64,000 nucleotides of DNA from assembly GCF_017875235.1 (NCBI RefSeq), contig NZ_JAGGMI010000007.1, positions 62,001 to 126,000 of the forward strand, given 5' to 3'. This DNA is from Asticcacaulis solisilvae (GTDB lineage: Bacteria > Pseudomonadota > Alphaproteobacteria > Caulobacterales > Caulobacteraceae). Below, piece after piece: positions 46,266 through 55,751 of the stretch (position 1 is the first letter of the stretch; the number at the start of each line of letters is the position of its first letter). Under the pieces are notes generated by a model that searched no databases, was not told where the DNA came from, and saw nothing but the letters and a program-made list of their open reading frames with translations. The translations under genes were made by a program, and so were the position numbers.

Positions 46266-46799
46266 ATGACCAAGTCTGTTACCCCTCTCGGTTTTGCCCT
46301 TCTCGGCCTGATCAATGATGAGCCTCGCTCGGGTTATGCCCTGCGCAAGGTGTTCGAAACGACGCCGATGGGAAGCTATTCCAGCAGTCCAGGCAGCATC
46401 TATCCGGCGCTGGAATCGCTCAGGAAGGCGGGGTTGGTGGTGGCTTCAGGGGAAGGACGCGGAAAGGGCCTGTTTCATCTGACGGCGCAAGGCGTCGAGG
46501 CGTTTCAGGCCTGGCTGCGGGCGCCGGTGGAGGCAAGCGACCTGTCGCAGGCCATGCTGCGCTTCGCCTTCCTGCACAGCCATTCCGACCGGTCGCTGAC
46601 GCACGCCTTTCTCGACTCGTTCGAGGCGGCGGCGGCGGGCCAGGCGGCGGCATTGGCGGCGTTTATCGCCGGGGAGGCCGGCCAAGTCCTGCCGGTGCAG
46701 GCACGGGTCGCGGTCGAACACGGGCGCAGACAGGTTGAAGCCTCGGCCGCCTGGGCGGCCTGGGCGCGGCGGACACTGGAAGCGGAAGGGGAGCTATGA
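46266..46799 (+). CDS. PadR-family transcriptional regulator
   Basis: The 177-residue protein has the PadR winged helix in its first ~80 residues: LGFALLGLINDEPRSGYALRKVF, then SSPGSIYPALESLRKAGLV with the typical GSIYPAL recognition helix. The C-terminal part is alpha-helical, as in the dimerisation region of PadR proteins. No ribosome site precedes the ATG, so the mRNA may be leaderless. Two operator-like repeats stand directly upstream. The next gene overlaps by 4 bases. Confidence 0.9.
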   Translation: MTKSVTPLGFALLGLINDEPRSGYALRKVFETTPMGSYSSSPGSIYPALESLRKAGLVVASGEGRGKGLFHLTAQGVEAFQAWLRAPVEASDLSQAMLRFAFLHSHSDRSLTHAFLDSFEAAAAGQAAALAAFIAGEAGQVLPVQARVAVEHGRRQVEASAAWAAWARRTLEAEGEL

Positions 46800-47626
46800 T
46801 GAAGTCGGCGATGATATGGGGCGCAAAGGCCATAGGGCTGTGGATCGTGCTGTTGCTTGGCTCAGTGGCCGGCGGCATGTTGTTTCTGCGCGATGTGACG
46901 GCAGTGCCGGATACCGGTCCGCTCGATGCCGGTCAGGCCTTGCTCGTCGTAAACGCCGGCGTCGCAGCGGTTCTGGCGCTGTTGGCCGCGCGGATGCGCC
47001 TGCGCGGCTGGATGTTGGGGCTGGTGCTCGGCGGGGCGCTGTTCGGCATCGAAACCTTCATGGCCCAGGTTGAGACCCTGGTATTCAATAATGACATCCA
47101 GATGTCGCCTGCAACGATATTGAACGTTTGCTTTGCAGGCCTGCTGCGAGCTGCCTTGGCAGGTGTTGTCGTCGCCCTGATGTGGCGCGGCCGTTCTGCA
47201 AATGGCCAGCCGGCTCCCAAAGCTCTGGCATGGAAGTTCCCGGTGATCGGCGTCCTTTATGTCATCTGCTACTTCGCGGCAGGCCAGTTCATCGCCTGGC
47301 AAAGCCCCGATGTCCGCGCCTTCTATGCGACAGTCGGCGAGATATCGCGACCCTATCTGATTGCCGTGCAGTGGGTGCGTGGCCTGATGTGGGCCGGTAT
47401 CATATTGATGCTGGTTCAGGCCTTACGTGGCGGCACATGGTCTAAGGCCTTGTTGTCAGGTCTGGCGCTGAGTCTGCTGATGGACCTGCAACTGCTCTAT
47501 CCCAACCCCGTCATGCCGTGGCCAGTGCGCTTTCCGCACCTGATCGAAGTCGGCGTGTCCAACTTCGTCTTCGGCCTGCTTGCCGCAGCAATATTGCTCA
47601 ACGGAGGGCGGGCGCGATCAGCCTGA
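46796..47626 (+). CDS. Multi-span inner-membrane protein, function unknown
   Basis: The 276-residue protein has about seven or eight hydrophobic helices (AIGLWIVLLLGSVAGGMLFL, LLVVNAGVAAVLALLAA, FPVIGVLYVICYFAAGQFIAW and others). I recognise no family. It is translationally coupled to the PadR gene (ATGA overlap), so it is likely the effector controlled by that regulator, perhaps a transporter or stress protein. Its 3' end overlaps the convergent recQ gene by 29 bases. Confidence 0.8.
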   Translation: MMKSAMIWGAKAIGLWIVLLLGSVAGGMLFLRDVTAVPDTGPLDAGQALLVVNAGVAAVLALLAARMRLRGWMLGLVLGGALFGIETFMAQVETLVFNNDIQMSPATILNVCFAGLLRAALAGVVVALMWRGRSANGQPAPKALAWKFPVIGVLYVICYFAAGQFIAWQSPDVRAFYATVGEISRPYLIAVQWVRGLMWAGIILMLVQALRGGTWSKALLSGLALSLLMDLQLLYPNPVMPWPVRFPHLIEVGVSNFVFGLLAAAILLNGGRARSA

Positions 47627-49166
47627 GGTCGCCACGAAACAGCGATTTTAGAAGCGCTGGATCGCGCAGACCGACGATTGGCATCTTCTCCTGCCACAGG
47701 GTTTCCTCGATGACGCCGTAGGCTTCGCACAGGTCGAGCGCGTGGGTCAGGACATTGGGCGTATAGGCCTTAGCGATGCCGAAGGTCTGCACCCGCGTCG
47801 TAAAGTCCGGGCCATTGGCCTTGCCCAGCACGTGGTCGATCAGCTTCTTGCGGCCGCGCGGGCCGTTGAGGCGATAGAGCGCGGACATCAGCATCTGGGC
47901 GGGTTCGGTAACGTCGCTCGACTTGCCGCGCGTCAGGCAGTTGTCACAGGTGCCGCACGGGTTGATGCCCTCTTCGCCGAAATAGCTGCGCACCGCCTGT
48001 TTGCGGCAGTCCTGACCCAGCACCATCTGGAAGAAGTCACGCGCCTTCTGCTTCTGGATCGACTGGTCAGGCGTCCCTTCGTTTTCGCGTAAGGTCATCC
48101 GGCGCAGCGCCCAGCCGAGATCGCCGGAATTGTAGAAGCAGACGCCCGAGGCCGGATTGCCGTCACGGCCGGCGCGGCCGACTTCCTGCCAGTAAGCCTC
48201 CATCGAGGAGGGCGGATCGGCGTGGATGACGAAGCGGACATCGGCTTTGTTGATGCCCATCCCGAACGCGATGGTCGCGACCATGATCTTTGACTTGCCG
48301 CCAAGGAATGCCGTCAGCCGTTCCTCGCGCATTTTTGCCGGCAGGCCGGCATGGTAGGCGGCAGCGGAAAAGCCTTCCTTCCTCAGGGTTTCGGCCAGTT
48401 TCTCAGTACCGTCGCGCGATCCGCAATAGATGATGCCGGACGCGCCTTTCTGCTTGGCGATCAGCTCGATAATCGACTTGGCGACGGTACCCTTGCGGCG
48501 TACGAAGCGTAAGGACAGGTTTGGCCGGTCGAAGGTCGAGACGATTTCGACAGCGTCATCGATGTGCAGCGCCGCCTTGATATCGGCGCGGGTATGGGCG
48601 TCGGCGGTGGCCGTCAAAGCCAGGGTCGGCACGCTGGGAAACAGGGCCTTGACCTGGCCCAGGGTGCGATATTCCGGGCGGAAATCGTGGCCCCACTGGC
48701 TGATACAGTGCGCTTCGTCGATGGCGACCAGATTGACCTTCATGCGGCGAAGGCGGTCGAGCACGAAGGGCTGGTTGAAGGCTTCGGGCGATAGGTAGAG
48801 CAGGTCAAGCTGGCCGCCGCGCGCCGCGTCCCAGATGTCGTTGCGCTCACCGAGATTCTGGGTCGAATCCAGCTTGGCGGCGCGCACGCCGCGCGCTTCC
48901 AGTGCCTGGACCTGGTCGCTCATCAGGGCGATCAGCGGCGAGATGACGATGCCAAGGCCGGGGCGCAGGATGGCGGGGATCTGGTAGCACAGACTTTTGC
49001 CGCCGCCGGTCGGCAGCACGGCCAGGACATCGTGGCCCTGGAGCACGGCGGTGATGACACTGGATTGCTGGCCGCGAAAGGCGTCGTAGCCGAAGACGGA
49101 TTTCAGCGTCGCTTCCGCGTCACTGAGCGAAGGGGCATCGGCAATCGTGAACAGATCGGCGGACAT
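47598..49166 (-). CDS. recQ: ATP-dependent DNA helicase RecQ (no HRDC domain)
   Basis: The 522-residue superfamily 2 helicase has Walker A in PTGGGKSLCYQ (52-62), DEAHCISQWGHDFRPEY and QEVGRAGRDG. The RQC zinc cysteines are in CRKQ and CGTCDNC. It ends after ~100 residues of RQC winged helix, so the HRDC domain of E. coli RecQ is missing. It unwinds 3'-5' in recombination and fork repair. ATG 49166 gives the usual start; longer in-frame starts lack similarity. Divergent from mrcA. Confidence 0.95.
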   Translation of the reverse strand: MSADLFTIADAPSLSDAEATLKSVFGYDAFRGQQSSVITAVLQGHDVLAVLPTGGGKSLCYQIPAILRPGLGIVISPLIALMSDQVQALEARGVRAAKLDSTQNLGERNDIWDAARGGQLDLLYLSPEAFNQPFVLDRLRRMKVNLVAIDEAHCISQWGHDFRPEYRTLGQVKALFPSVPTLALTATADAHTRADIKAALHIDDAVEIVSTFDRPNLSLRFVRRKGTVAKSIIELIAKQKGASGIIYCGSRDGTEKLAETLRKEGFSAAAYHAGLPAKMREERLTAFLGGKSKIMVATIAFGMGINKADVRFVIHADPPSSMEAYWQEVGRAGRDGNPASGVCFYNSGDLGWALRRMTLRENEGTPDQSIQKQKARDFFQMVLGQDCRKQAVRSYFGEEGINPCGTCDNCLTRGKSSDVTEPAQMLMSALYRLNGPRGRKKLIDHVLGKANGPDFTTRVQTFGIAKAYTPNVLTHALDLCEAYGVIEETLWQEKMPIVGLRDPALLKSLFRGDLRLIAPALR

Positions 49167-49469
49167 AAAAGCCTTAAACGCAAGAACTGGGAGAGTGTGT
49201 ACTCCCGCGTTTTGCGGGTAGGCGCCAAAAGTTGGATATTGATGGTTGTAAATCCGACGCTCTTGAAAATAGCGCGGTCGATGCAAAGCGCAAGGGCCAC
49301 ATTAACCCTTAATTTCGCCAAAAACCTGCGGCTTAGCTTAATGGCTGTCTTATGTCCTGTTGCAAAGGTTTAACGCGACAGGTGGGTGGACATTGGCTAT
49401 AAGCTTTGGTTATCGGGGCGATGGTTTGGCCTAGCGGATGACGGCCATTTCAGTGAGGAATACATAATT

Positions 49470-51524
49470 ATGGCTATGGGCAAGTTCCCGGGTGCGGGAA
49501 AAGGCGGCCGTTCACCGCTGCAGGCCGTGTTGTACTGGGGAACCGTGGGACTGATCTGGATGGTCATGTTCGGCGTCGTCTTCCTGGGGGTCATGGCCCT
49601 TGATCTCCCTGACACGTCGTCGCTCTACAAGACCGAGCGCCAGCCCTCGATCACTTATCTTGACCGGTCCGGCGCCCTGATCGCCGTGCGCGGCAGCCAG
49701 TATGCGCCGCCGGTCGACGTCACCGAACTGCCGCACTATGTGCCCATGGCCTTCGTGGTCATCGAGGACAAGCGCTTTTTCCACCATATCGGCTTCGATC
49801 CAATGGGCATGGGCCGCGCCGTCGTGCGCAACATGGGGAAGAAAAAGGGCGCCAACCTGGCCGGTGGCTCGACCATCACCCAGCAGCTGGCCCGCAACCT
49901 GTTCCTCAGCGCCAACCAGAACGTCAAGCGCAAGGTTCAGGAACTGATGCTCGCCGTTTGGCTGGAGCACAAGTTCACCAAGAAGGAAATCCTCGGCCTC
50001 TACCTCAACCGCGTCTATTTCGGCGGCGGCGCCTATGGCATCGAAGCGGCCGCCCAGCGCTACTTCAACAAGGAAGCCAAGGACCTCAGCGTCGGCGAAG
50101 CGGCCATGCTGGCCGGCCTGATGAAGGCGCCGAATTCCTATTCGCCGCTGTCGGACAAGGAGCGCGCCGGCAAGCGCGCCACCATCGTCCTCAAGGAAAT
50201 GCTGGATGACAAGGTCATTACGCAGGAGGAATACGAAACGGCCCTGTCCAAGCCGATCAATGTCTCAAAGACGCTGGCGACCTCGCACGCCCAATATTTC
50301 ATCGACTGGCTTGACTCGAACATCCGTGGCCTGGTCGGCGAGCCCAAGGAAGACCTGATCGTCGAAACCACGCTCGACCTGCCGATCCAGACCGATGCCG
50401 AGCGCGCCGTCCAGCAGATCATGGCCCGTGACGCCAAGAAGGGTGTCGAACAGGCCGCGGTCGTCTCGGTCGACGGCGAAGGCCGTATCCGCGCCCTGAT
50501 CGGCGGCGTGTCCTATGCGGACTCGCAGTTCAACCGCGCCACCAACGCCTTCCGTCAGGCGGGGTCTTCGTGGAAGCCGTTCGTCTATCTGGCGGCCATG
50601 GAAGCCGGCTATCAGCCGACGACGCCGGTGGTCGATGAGCCCTACAGCATCGGGGACTGGGCGCCGGAAAACTACACCAAGAAATATATGGGCCTGATCG
50701 ATCTTCAGACCGCGCTGGCGCAATCGACCAATACGGTCGCCGCCCGCCTGGCCAATGACGTCGGCCGTGACCGTGTGGCCGCCGCCGCCCGCCGCATGGG
50801 CATCACCTCGAAGATCAATACCGATCCGGCCATGGCGCTGGGGACGTCGGAAGTCTCGCCGATTGAGCTGGCTCAGGCTTACGTACCGTTCTCGAATGGT
50901 GGCTTCAAGGCGACGGCGCACGGCATCATCCGTATCCGCACCGCCCAGGGCAAGCTGCTGTACCAGTACCGTGAAGCCAACCAGGACGGCGGCCGTGTCC
51001 AGGTCGTCAACAACCCGCCGCTGGTCTACATGAACCAGATGCTGCGTGGTGTCGTCCAGCACGGCACGGGGTCGGGCGCCAATGTTTCCGGCTACGATAT
51101 TGCCGGTAAGACGGGTACGACCAGCGACTATCGCGACGCCTGGTTCGCCGGCTATACCGGCGGCTTCGTCACGGTGGTTTGGGTCGGCCGTGACGACAAC
51201 ACGGTGATGAAGGGTAAGGTGACGGGCGCAGGCACGCCTGCGGCGATCTGGAAGACCTATATGAGTTCGGCGCTGCGCCGTATCCAGGTCAGCCCGATTC
51301 CGGTCGGTCCGGCGGATTCGCAGCTTGGTACTGTCGCCCAGGACGCGCTCGATGCGCTTTTGGGGACGCAGGCCGGCCAGGTCCAGTCGTCACAGGCGGC
51401 GAACGACAATGGCCTGCCGCCGATCGTCACCATGAAGCCGATCCCGAACCCGGAAGACAAGGACGAGAAGAAGGACCCGTCGCTGGATGACGTGTTCTCA
51501 CGGGCGCAGCAGGGGAATCAGTAA
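49470..51524 (+). CDS. mrcA: Penicillin-binding protein 1A (class A, bifunctional)
   Basis: The 684-residue protein has one N-terminal membrane helix (about 25-45: LYWGTVGLIWMVMFGVVFLGV). The GT51 domain has EDKRFFHHIGFDP and GGSTITQQLARNLFL. The transpeptidase domain has SSWKPF (SxxK), STNT and KTGTT. It synthesises and crosslinks peptidoglycan. There is no long PbpC-type C-terminal domain, which separates it from the pbpC at 15 kb. GAGGA lies 11 bases before ATG 49470. A GGGGCC-tgc-GGCCCC hairpin follows the stop. Confidence 0.93.
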   Translation: MAMGKFPGAGKGGRSPLQAVLYWGTVGLIWMVMFGVVFLGVMALDLPDTSSLYKTERQPSITYLDRSGALIAVRGSQYAPPVDVTELPHYVPMAFVVIEDKRFFHHIGFDPMGMGRAVVRNMGKKKGANLAGGSTITQQLARNLFLSANQNVKRKVQELMLAVWLEHKFTKKEILGLYLNRVYFGGGAYGIEAAAQRYFNKEAKDLSVGEAAMLAGLMKAPNSYSPLSDKERAGKRATIVLKEMLDDKVITQEEYETALSKPINVSKTLATSHAQYFIDWLDSNIRGLVGEPKEDLIVETTLDLPIQTDAERAVQQIMARDAKKGVEQAAVVSVDGEGRIRALIGGVSYADSQFNRATNAFRQAGSSWKPFVYLAAMEAGYQPTTPVVDEPYSIGDWAPENYTKKYMGLIDLQTALAQSTNTVAARLANDVGRDRVAAAARRMGITSKINTDPAMALGTSEVSPIELAQAYVPFSNGGFKATAHGIIRIRTAQGKLLYQYREANQDGGRVQVVNNPPLVYMNQMLRGVVQHGTGSGANVSGYDIAGKTGTTSDYRDAWFAGYTGGFVTVVWVGRDDNTVMKGKVTGAGTPAAIWKTYMSSALRRIQVSPIPVGPADSQLGTVAQDALDALLGTQAGQVQSSQAANDNGLPPIVTMKPIPNPEDKDEKKDPSLDDVFSRAQQGNQ

Positions 51525-51552
51525 GGTCGTGGGGCCTGCGGCCCCGCAGACT

Positions 51553-52290
51553 TCACTGAAACCTGAATAGCTCGTGTCCGCGCTTCTTCAGCCAGTCGCG
51601 ATGCGGCTTGTACGCCCCGCCAAAGACTTCCGTCACGCAGTTCCAGAAGGCCGGGCTGTGGTCAGGATGCCGAAGATGCGACACCTCATGCGCCACCAGG
51701 TACTGTCGCACCTGCGGCGGTGCCATGACGATCCGCCAGCTGTAGCGGATGGTCTTGCGGCTGGGCGTGCAGGATCCCCAGCGGCCTTTCGGGTCATTCA
51801 GCGACACCTTCACGCCTGTCACGCCCAAGCGCGCCGCATACGTGTCGGTTTCCGCCTGAAGCGTCTTGGCCGCCAACTGGCGCAGATAGCGTTCGATCCG
51901 TTTGGCGTATGTCGCGCCTTCGCCGCTGGTGACGAGCAACCACGACCCGTCCTCGGCCTGCTCGGCCTTGGGAGCGATAACGCCCTTGCGCTCGGCCAGC
52001 GTCACGGCATGACCTTTGATCGAAATCACGGTGCCCGGTGCAAACGGCTGAGGCCGCTCCTGTCCGCGCCGAGTCTGCAGGATCCAGTCGTGGCGCGTGC
52101 GGGCGAACTCGACCGCATCCTTCAGATGCTTGGGACGCGGCGCGGTGACGATGGCGTCGCCGGTCTTGTTGTCAATACGCAGGGAGATGCGGCGCGCGCG
52201 GGCATTGACCCGCAAACGCAGCGTATAGTCGCCGAAATCGAGGCTTTGGCCAGGCTCATATGTCTCGCTAGGTTTAAGCGAGAACATCAT
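51553..52290 (-). CDS. YgjP/SprT-like zinc metallopeptidase domain protein
   Basis: The 245-residue protein matches the YgjP (DUF45) group. LRLRVNARARRISLRID is the typical start, RWGSCTPSRKTIRYSWRI the conserved centre and HEVSHLRHPDHSPAFW the HExxH zinc site with a third ligand region. It is predicted to be a cytoplasmic metal-dependent hydrolase of unknown substrate. It starts inside the end of phaZ (17-bp overlap), so the two are coupled. Confidence 0.87.
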   Translation of the reverse strand: MMFSLKPSETYEPGQSLDFGDYTLRLRVNARARRISLRIDNKTGDAIVTAPRPKHLKDAVEFARTRHDWILQTRRGQERPQPFAPGTVISIKGHAVTLAERKGVIAPKAEQAEDGSWLLVTSGEGATYAKRIERYLRQLAAKTLQAETDTYAARLGVTGVKVSLNDPKGRWGSCTPSRKTIRYSWRIVMAPPQVRQYLVAHEVSHLRHPDHSPAFWNCVTEVFGGAYKPHRDWLKKRGHELFRFQ

Positions 52291-53524
52291 TCTTGGCGAT
52301 GAAGTCGCGGATACGCGGATAGATCTCGTCGCGGAACCGGCGGCCGTTGAAGACACCGTAGTGGCCGGCGCCCTTCTGGACGTACAGTTCCTTCTTGGCG
52401 TCCGGAATGTTCGGACACATGGCGTGCGCCGCCTGGGTCTGGCCGACGCCGGAAATGTCGTCCTTCTCGCCTTCGACCGTCATCAGCGCGACGTCGGTCA
52501 CGGCCTTGAGATCGACGACGCGGCCATCGTGGATCAGCTCGCCCTTGGGCAAGGCGAACTTCTGGAACACCAGGTCGATGGTCTGAAGATAGAATTCCTC
52601 GGTCAGGTCCAGCACCGACAGGTATTCGTCGTAGAATTCCAGGTGCTTCTGCGTGCCGTCACCGTCGTTTTCGACCAGAGAATTGAAATATTCCCAGTGG
52701 GCGTCGGTGTGGCGCTCCTCGTTCATGCTCATGAACGAATAGAGCTGGACGAAGCCCGGATAGACGCGGCGGCCGACGCCCGGATAGGGGGGCGGCACGG
52801 TATGGATCATGTTCGACCGGAACCAGGTGAACGGCTTTTCCTGGGCCAGGTTGTTGGTCACGGTCGGGTTGAAGCGCGCGTCGATCGGCGAGCCCATGAA
52901 GGTCATCGAGGCCGGCCGGCAGGGATCATTGTCCTCAGCCATCAGACAGGCGGCGGCCAGCACCGGCGGTCCCGGCTGGCAGACGGCGACGACGTGGACG
53001 CGGCTGCCGATGACGGTCAGCATGTCGCGGATGTGGTCGATGAAGGAGTGAAAGTCGAAACGGCCTTCCAACACGGGCACCTGGCGGGCATTGACCCAGT
53101 CGGTGATGTAGACGTCGTGGTCGAGCAGGAACTGCTGGACCGTGCCGCGCAAAAGCGTTGCATAGTGGCCGGACAGGGGCGCGACGATCAGAACGGCGGG
53201 CGCGGCGGTGCGCTTGCCGGCGCGGCGCAGGTCGGAATTGTCGCGCTGGAAACGCAGCAGGCGGCACCAGGGGCTGTCCCAGTCCTGGATGATCGAGACG
53301 CGGACATCCTTGTCGTTGATGACGACCTTGTCGAAGCCCCATTCGGGCTTGCCATAGCGCTTGGTGACGTTGGAAAACAGCTCGGCCGACGCATAGAGGG
53401 TGCGGCCGATCGCGGTGTCCGAAGCCGGGTTGAGCTTCGAGCCCCAGAAGTCCCGGGTCATCTGCGCCAGGGCACGGAACGGGGCCGCGCCGTAATAGGC
53501 ATATTCGTGCAGGGAGTAGAGCAT
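52274..53524 (-). CDS. phaZ: Intracellular polyhydroxyalkanoate depolymerase
   Basis: The 416-residue protein matches the intracellular (i-PHB) depolymerase group: MLYSLHEYAYYGAAPFRALA, VLIVAPLSGHYATLLRG, VYITDWVNAR and a Cys nucleophile in VVAVCQPGPP (where lipases have GxSxG). His near the C-terminus is in KGAGHYGVFNG. It mobilises cytoplasmic poly-hydroxybutyrate granules, so the organism presumably stores PHB. No synthase is in the window. It has no signal peptide. Confidence 0.93.
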   Translation of the reverse strand: MLYSLHEYAYYGAAPFRALAQMTRDFWGSKLNPASDTAIGRTLYASAELFSNVTKRYGKPEWGFDKVVINDKDVRVSIIQDWDSPWCRLLRFQRDNSDLRRAGKRTAAPAVLIVAPLSGHYATLLRGTVQQFLLDHDVYITDWVNARQVPVLEGRFDFHSFIDHIRDMLTVIGSRVHVVAVCQPGPPVLAAACLMAEDNDPCRPASMTFMGSPIDARFNPTVTNNLAQEKPFTWFRSNMIHTVPPPYPGVGRRVYPGFVQLYSFMSMNEERHTDAHWEYFNSLVENDGDGTQKHLEFYDEYLSVLDLTEEFYLQTIDLVFQKFALPKGELIHDGRVVDLKAVTDVALMTVEGEKDDISGVGQTQAAHAMCPNIPDAKKELYVQKGAGHYGVFNGRRFRDEIYPRIRDFIAKNDVLA

Positions 53525-53682
53525 CTGGATCTGTACCGGTTACTGAGCGTATAGCTAACACTATCACGGCCGTGCTGCCAAATGGTTACACGGCTGTTCA
53601 AATTATATTGTGCTGCAACATACGAAAAATAAGTGGTGGGCGCTGATCCGGATGTTCACGCGCCAAACCTTCCGGCCCTTGT

Positions 53683-54300
53683 CTAATAGGGCGAACGCAT
53701 GATCTCACGCACCATTTTTGCGCTCTTTTCCGGCGGCAGATCCTCGGTCAGCACGCTGTTATAATTGCCCTTGGGATCCATCAGGTAGACGATCGACGTA
53801 TGGTTAAAGGTGTAGCTGTCGGCGTCGCCTTTTTTTATGGCCGTGGCGCCATAGGCCTTGGTGACCGCGTCGATCTGACTTTGCGTGCCTGTCAGGCCGA
53901 TAACGCCCTTGGGGAAGCCGCCGCTTTCCAGATAGGCCTTGAGGTTGGCGGGCGTGTCGCGCGCCGGATCGACCGAGATAAAAACAATCTGCAAATCCTT
54001 GGCCTTGTCGCCCATCGCCGCCTTGGTGCGCGCCAGCGACTGCAGCGTCAGCGGGCAGATATCGGGGCAGTAGGTGTAGCCAAAGAAGACGGCGGTCCAC
54101 TTGCCCTTCAGGATCGATTCATCGACCGTACGGCCGTTCTGGTCGGTCAGGATGAAGGCGCCGCCCAACTGCCGGGCATTGGGATCGATCTCGCTCGTCA
54201 CCATGCGCGGTCCGGTCAGGGTCTGGTACCAGCTGAAGGCCGCCAGACCGGCGAGAAGAACGAAGGCCGCGGCGATGATGCCGATGCGTATTTTTGTCAT
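53683..54300 (-). CDS. senC: SCO1/SenC-type copper chaperone
   Basis: The 205-residue protein has one N-terminal membrane anchor (IGIIAAAFVLLAGLAAFSW) and a periplasmic thioredoxin fold. The copper ligands are Cys78 and Cys82 in CPDIC and the His of FNHTSIVY. The family delivers copper to cytochrome c oxidase. It is divergent from regB. In Rhodobacter a senC gene sits with regB and regA, so this context agrees with redox and respiration control. The start lacks a clear ribosome site. Confidence 0.92.
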   Translation of the reverse strand: MTKIRIGIIAAAFVLLAGLAAFSWYQTLTGPRMVTSEIDPNARQLGGAFILTDQNGRTVDESILKGKWTAVFFGYTYCPDICPLTLQSLARTKAAMGDKAKDLQIVFISVDPARDTPANLKAYLESGGFPKGVIGLTGTQSQIDAVTKAYGATAIKKGDADSYTFNHTSIVYLMDPKGNYNSVLTEDLPPEKSAKMVREIMRSPY

Positions 54301-54356
54301 CTGTTTCACAGGCGTCGCTTCAGGATATAAGTCGGAATCAAACAAGGGACGAGAGA

Positions 54357-55739
54357 ATGTCGGGCCGGACCCTAAATCGCCTTCAGGCCTTTTTCAACGG
54401 CGACGATGCCGCACCCCTGACCCTGACCGAAGGCCGCGACCACCTGCGCCTGCGTACCCTGGTGCTGCTGCGCTGGCTGGCGATCCTGGGGCAGACGGGT
54501 ATGGTCCTGCTGATCGCCTACGTCTTTGGCTTCCAGATCCGGCTATGGACGTGCCTCGCCATCATCATGGCCAGCGCCTGGCTGAACCTGGTCCTGACCC
54601 TCAATCGCCGCAATGCCCACCGCATGCACGGCTGGGAGGCGGCGATCCAGCTGTCGTTCGATGCCCTGCAACTCACGGCGCTTCTGGGCGTGACGGGTGG
54701 GCTCAACAATCCGTTCTGCCTGATGCTGGTGGCGCCGGCGACCGTTGCCGCCGCCAACCTGCCGACGCGGTTTGCCTTGCCGGTCATCGGGGTGGCCATC
54801 GCGTCGGCATTCGGTCTCGCCTTCTGGTCGCTGGAACTGCCGTGGCTTCCGGGCGAAAGTTTCGAACTGCCCGACATCTACCGCTACGGGTTCTTAAGCG
54901 CCATTATCGTCGGTATTGCGTTTACCGCCGGCTATGCCTGGCAGGCGGCTCTGGAATCGACCAAGATGGAGCAGGCCCTGTCGGCCACCCAGGCCGTGCT
55001 CGAAAAGGAACATCGCCTGAGCGCGCTCGGTGGCCTCGCGGCAGCGGCGGCACATGAGCTTGGCACGCCGCTTGGGACGATCCAGGTCGTGGCCAAGGAG
55101 ATGCTGCGCAGCCTGAAAACCACCGATCCGCTCTATGAGGACGCGCAGCTTCTGGTTTCGCAGAGCCAGCGTTGCCGCGACATCTTGAAGTCGCTGTCGA
55201 CCAAGCCCGAGCAACGCGACTCGGTCTATGACGAAATTCCGTTGAAGACCTTCCTGGAAGCCGCCGCCGCCCCCTATGCCGCCAGCCGCCGCAAGTTCGA
55301 GATTTCGGTGACGTCGGAGGATGGCGACGCCGATAGCCTGCGCATCCGCCGCCGGCCGGAATGGCTGCACGCCGTCTCGGCCTTTGTCGAAAACGCCACC
55401 GACTTTGCCCGCACGACGGTGTTTCTGAGCTTCGACGTGACGCGCTCCTTCGTCAGCCTGACGATCGAGGACGACGGCGCCGGCTTTTCGCCGGACATAT
55501 TGTCGCGTCTGGGCGAGCCCTACATCTCGTCGCGCGTCTATGGCGAGGACGATGAGCTACCGGCCGGAAAGGCTGCCGGGCAAAGCCATTCCGGCATGGG
55601 GCTGGGCTTTTTTATTGCCAAGACCCTGTGCGAACATACCGGCGCCACGGTCACTTTCGGCAACCGCGAAGAGGGAGGCGCTTATGTGCGGGCCTTGTGG
55701 CGGCGCGAACCCGTGGATATCTTATCGATAGATGTTTGA
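54357..55739 (+). CDS. regB: Redox sensor histidine kinase RegB/ActS/PrrB
   Basis: The 460-residue protein has six predicted membrane helices. GGLNNPF in the membrane part is the ubiquinone-binding loop known for RegB. The H-box reads AAAAHELGTPLGTIQ with His233, and QSQRCRD places a cysteine at 273. His and Cys are 40 residues apart, exactly as H225/C265 of R. capsulatus RegB, where the Cys is the redox switch. The catalytic ATPase domain ends the protein. AAGGGACGAGAG precedes ATG 54357. The response regulator regA follows 12 bp later. Confidence 0.95.
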   Translation: MSGRTLNRLQAFFNGDDAAPLTLTEGRDHLRLRTLVLLRWLAILGQTGMVLLIAYVFGFQIRLWTCLAIIMASAWLNLVLTLNRRNAHRMHGWEAAIQLSFDALQLTALLGVTGGLNNPFCLMLVAPATVAAANLPTRFALPVIGVAIASAFGLAFWSLELPWLPGESFELPDIYRYGFLSAIIVGIAFTAGYAWQAALESTKMEQALSATQAVLEKEHRLSALGGLAAAAAHELGTPLGTIQVVAKEMLRSLKTTDPLYEDAQLLVSQSQRCRDILKSLSTKPEQRDSVYDEIPLKTFLEAAAAPYAASRRKFEISVTSEDGDADSLRIRRRPEWLHAVSAFVENATDFARTTVFLSFDVTRSFVSLTIEDDGAGFSPDILSRLGEPYISSRVYGEDDELPAGKAAGQSHSGMGLGFFIAKTLCEHTGATVTFGNREEGGAYVRALWRREPVDILSIDV

Positions 55740-55751
55740 AGGACATAGGTC